From CAVOAK01 sp965217615 (GTDB taxonomy: Bacteria > Pseudomonadota > Alphaproteobacteria > UBA8366 > CAVOAK01), in contig CBDCIT010000032.1 in the NCBI GenBank assembly GCA_965217615.1, positions 62,001-126,000 of the forward strand: 64,000 bases of DNA. The letters are read 5' to 3'. The position numbers were made by a program, and so were the translations under genes. Within the stretch, counting starts at the first letter, position 1; each line of letters opens with the position of its first letter. This document shows, in pieces, positions 62,142-64,000 of the stretch. The notes under the pieces are model-generated. The model did no database searches, was not told where the DNA came from, and saw only the letters and a list, made by a program, of their open reading frames with translations.

Positions 62142-62459
62142 GGCGCGTCCCTGTGAGCCTTATTTTGGCTCTTAGCAGCAAACCTCGGGCCAGTTGCCAT
62201 GATGCGCCATAAGCGGCTGTAATATTTACGGATTACGACGCCGGCGGCGAGGGCCTCTATGTGCGAATGGAGCCCGTCGACGGCAAATTATGCTAGGAGG
62301 GGGAAGAAATTTCCTGAAGAACGGTTATGGCGCAATTAGCACATGTAAAATCCACCGAACACCAGCGGTCATTAAAGACAGACATTAGGTTGTAGGCGCA
62401 CTCCACGTGTCTTGGGAAGCGCAGGTGCTCCCAAGCCGCGGCCTTCGATTACGGACGTG
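62142..62459. other. Intergenic region between fliK and flaG
   Basis: No gene is recognised in these 318 bp. A small stem-loop GAGCC-TTATTTT-GGCTC lies at about 62152-62168, just before the fliK start, and could affect translation. No sigma-54 or sigma-28 promoter sequence was convincing. Confidence 0.4.
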
Positions 62460-62888
62460 TTAGACCGACTGGTCTAGGACCGCGCCGCTTTGCTCCGGTA
62501 CTTCTTCCGTTTCACCGCGTTCGATCAGGCCGGAGAAGAATCGCACCAACTCTTCGGGTGGGATCGTTTCGAGAATCTCATCCGTTTTGGTGTCAACGAC
62601 TTCCAGGAAAACACGGTTCAACTCACTGTTGAAGCCAAGTTGAGTACGCCGGTTGGTCAACCGCTCTCCACCCTGCTCGCTCAGCGCACCGATAAATTCC
62701 TCCGGCAACTGTCCCAATGTATCCTTGCGACGATCGCCACGCGCTCCATCACTTTCTGCGGATGGTGTGACGACGTTGTCAGGGGAAGTTTGTACCGTGG
62801 CAGTGTCGGTCGATGTCCCAGCAACAGACGACGCAACGTTCGTCTGGGACTGTGACGGCTGCACACTTGCTAAGTTAGGAACCTCCAT
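62460..62888 (-). CDS. flaG: FlaG-family flagellar protein
   Basis: This protein is about 142 residues long, with a Ser/Thr/Gln-rich N-terminal half and a C-terminal FlaG domain. The typical core reads LGFNSELNRVFLEVVDTKTD then EILETIPPEELVRFFSGLIE, matching the family pattern of a beta-hairpin followed by an IPPEE motif. The ATG at 62888 is seven bases after GGAGGT; a GTG two codons earlier overlaps that site and is less likely. FlaG proteins influence filament length or assembly. The gene is on the same strand as fliK and probably belongs to the same flagellar group. Confidence 0.85.
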   Translation of the reverse strand: MEVPNLASVQPSQSQTNVASSVAGTSTDTATVQTSPDNVVTPSAESDGARGDRRKDTLGQLPEEFIGALSEQGGERLTNRRTQLGFNSELNRVFLEVVDTKTDEILETIPPEELVRFFSGLIERGETEEVPEQSGAVLDQSV

Positions 62889-63412
62889 AACCACCTCCGA
62901 GTAAGGCTTTCTGCCTCGCTCACTTCTATCAAATGATACAGGGTCTCAGAATGTTCGCACAAATATACCAAAATCACCGCTACTATGCGATCAGGATGGC
63001 CAAACGAGATTGTTGAATCGTCAACCTCCTGATGGAAGACCCCGGGTTCCGTCGACTCCGCTTGCCGTTTTCGGTTCCTCCGTCCGAACGACAAACCGCC
63101 GAACTCCGGTATTTTATATGCAAGGGATATGCCATCTCCACAGATTTAGCATGGTTTAATGATGGTGATGATGCTGCTGGCCGAAAATGGTGGATTATGT
63201 ACGAATTTCGTCGCAGTTTTGATACGAATGCAAGCCATGCAAATGCCCAACATCTTCGAAAGTGCCGCCCCAAAGATGGTTCTGCCCGGCAATTCTTGCC
63301 GGTATTGGGAACGGGTTGCCCGGCAAATCCTTCCTATAACAGCGGATTGTCCTCAATAGGAGCGCGGAAGCGCGGCCGGTTCATGCCGTCCTGCCCATCC
63401 CAAGGATCTCGC
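62889..63412. other. Divergent intergenic region before flaG and the TPR gene
   Basis: The 524 bp are open in the plus frame of the TPR gene but the translation there is not TPR-like and lacks a good ribosome site, so I treat it as non-coding. Parts around 62940-63010 and 63110-63200 are AT-rich and suit promoters for both genes. Nothing more specific is seen. Confidence 0.4.
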
Positions 63413-63919
63413 ATGAGTGATACCCAGCAGCGCTACGATGAAGCCAAGCGCCTTCATGAGGCCGGTCGTCACGGCAATGCACACGCGATCTACATGGAGG
63501 TGCTCAAAACCTGGCCAAACCATGCAGATACCTTACACATGCTCGGTGTGCTCGAGTTTTCGGCTCGGCATTTCGAGAACGCTGCAGAATTTATTTCTCA
63601 GGCTGTTGGCATAAATCCGCAAAACGGTCAATATCACAACAACCTCGGCATGGCGTATCGCGCGGTCGACCGTTTGGACGATGCCATCCAATGCTATCGG
63701 CGCGCGATGGATATCGACAAACGTGTTGGCGAAGCGGAGTACAATCTTGCCAACGCGCTTACCGCCGCCAACGAGCCCCTGGCCGCCATCACGCACTATG
63801 AGCATGTGCTGGCCAGAGCACCCAATCACAGCGGTGCACGTAACAATTTCGCGCTTGCTCTGAAGGCACTTGGGCGACTGCAGGATGCCCGCGAACAGCT
63901 CCTAGAATTGATCAAATAA
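63413..63919 (+). CDS. Tetratricopeptide-repeat protein
   Basis: This 168-residue protein is made of about four TPR units. Clear ones are AIYMEVLKTWPNHADTLHML, YHNNLGMAYRAVDRLDDAIQ with CYRRAMDIDKRVGEAEYNLA, and HYEHVLARAPNHSGARNNFA. The start ATG 63413 (MSDTQQRYDEAKRLHEAGRH) begins the first repeat; an upstream open frame has no such pattern. TPR proteins near flagellin genes often act in glycosylation or assembly as partners, but no catalytic domain is attached here. The function is unknown. Confidence 0.85.
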   Translation: MSDTQQRYDEAKRLHEAGRHGNAHAIYMEVLKTWPNHADTLHMLGVLEFSARHFENAAEFISQAVGINPQNGQYHNNLGMAYRAVDRLDDAIQCYRRAMDIDKRVGEAEYNLANALTAANEPLAAITHYEHVLARAPNHSGARNNFALALKALGRLQDAREQLLELIK

Positions 63920-63964
63920 GAACCTAATAATAGTAGTAGTTTCTGTAATTTAGGAGTTGTTCTT

Positions 63965-64000
63965 ATGGAATTAGGTTATGTCTCAGATGCCGTCTCTGCC
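63965..64000 (+). CDS. Start of an unidentified gene (partial)
   Basis: A TAGGAGTTGTTCTT ribosome site precedes an ATG at 63965. Twelve codons (MELGYVSDAVSA) are visible before the window ends. That is too short to identify. Confidence 0.5.
   Translation, partial: MELGYVSDAVSA

Noticed and set aside
1..64000. CRISPR arrays, rRNA genes, prophage genes or a secondary-metabolite cluster.
   Set aside because: No regularly spaced repeats, rRNA-like sequence, phage structural genes or synthases were seen anywhere in the window.

Overview
The window is G+C-rich DNA that looks alphaproteobacterial. Pointers are the Mrp/Mnh antiporter gene order, the tetrameric soxBDAG sarcosine oxidase genes, a GlxA/GbdR-type AraC regulator, rhizobial/rhodospirillal-style insertion sequences and the fliK-flgD flagellar order. 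I cannot name the species.

Layout. 1-7037 is a Mrp-type cation/proton antiporter operon (E', F, G, a DUF4040/MbhDE-like subunit, B, C, D, a second ND-family subunit, a small unknown membrane protein and a third ND-family subunit). 7095-10841 holds a ureidoglycolate-lyase-like gene, a VOC protein, an Atm1-type ABC exporter and an SDR. 11031-21083 is a pile-up of insertion sequences: IS21, an inverted IS21 duplication split by IS1182, IS5 and IS630. 21282-43800 is a catabolic island for N-methylated compounds: etfAB, two GcvT-type demethylase-like proteins, soxBDAG, a GbdR-like regulator, a CoA-linked gamma-butyrobetaine/crotonobetaine-type set (NDP-forming CoA ligase, acyl-CoA dehydrogenase, hydratase), L-carnitine dehydrogenase, a dehydrocarnitine-cleaving BKACE, a Usp and a ProVWX betaine importer. 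43902-49405 is one pentapeptide-repeat gene torn into three pieces by IS630 and by a 3.8-kb insertion that itself carries a broken secreted-protein gene. 49642-57485 returns to quaternary amines: SDR, betaine/trimethylaminobutyraldehyde-type dehydrogenase, gamma-butyrobetaine hydroxylase, an IMPase/HisN-like phosphatase, a MetE-like protein and a tmpB-tmpA pair. 57911-60460 is a second IS21 copy, sitting in flgD. 60461-64000 is a flagellar fragment (flgD 5' end, fliK with an in-frame amber codon, flaG) followed by a TPR gene.

How the genes fit together. Import by ProVWX, oxidation of gamma-butyrobetaine to carnitine (BBOX, or the CoA route), carnitine to 3-dehydrocarnitine (LcdH), cleavage to acetoacetate plus betainyl-CoA (BKACE), and TmpA/TmpB release of glycine betaine from 2-trimethylaminoethylphosphonate all converge on glycine betaine. 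The flavoprotein/GcvT/ETF set and SoxBDAG then strip methyl groups down to glycine. No betainyl-CoA thioesterase or Rieske betaine demethylase is seen in the window. The whole island lies between two direct IS21 copies, and the 21-44 kb part lies between two inverted IS630 copies, so it looks recently rearranged.

The least ordinary things here are the tmpAB pair inside a carnitine island, the traceable three-way rupture of the pentapeptide gene, the inverted IS21 duplication around IS1182, and the double lesion in the flagellar hook genes.
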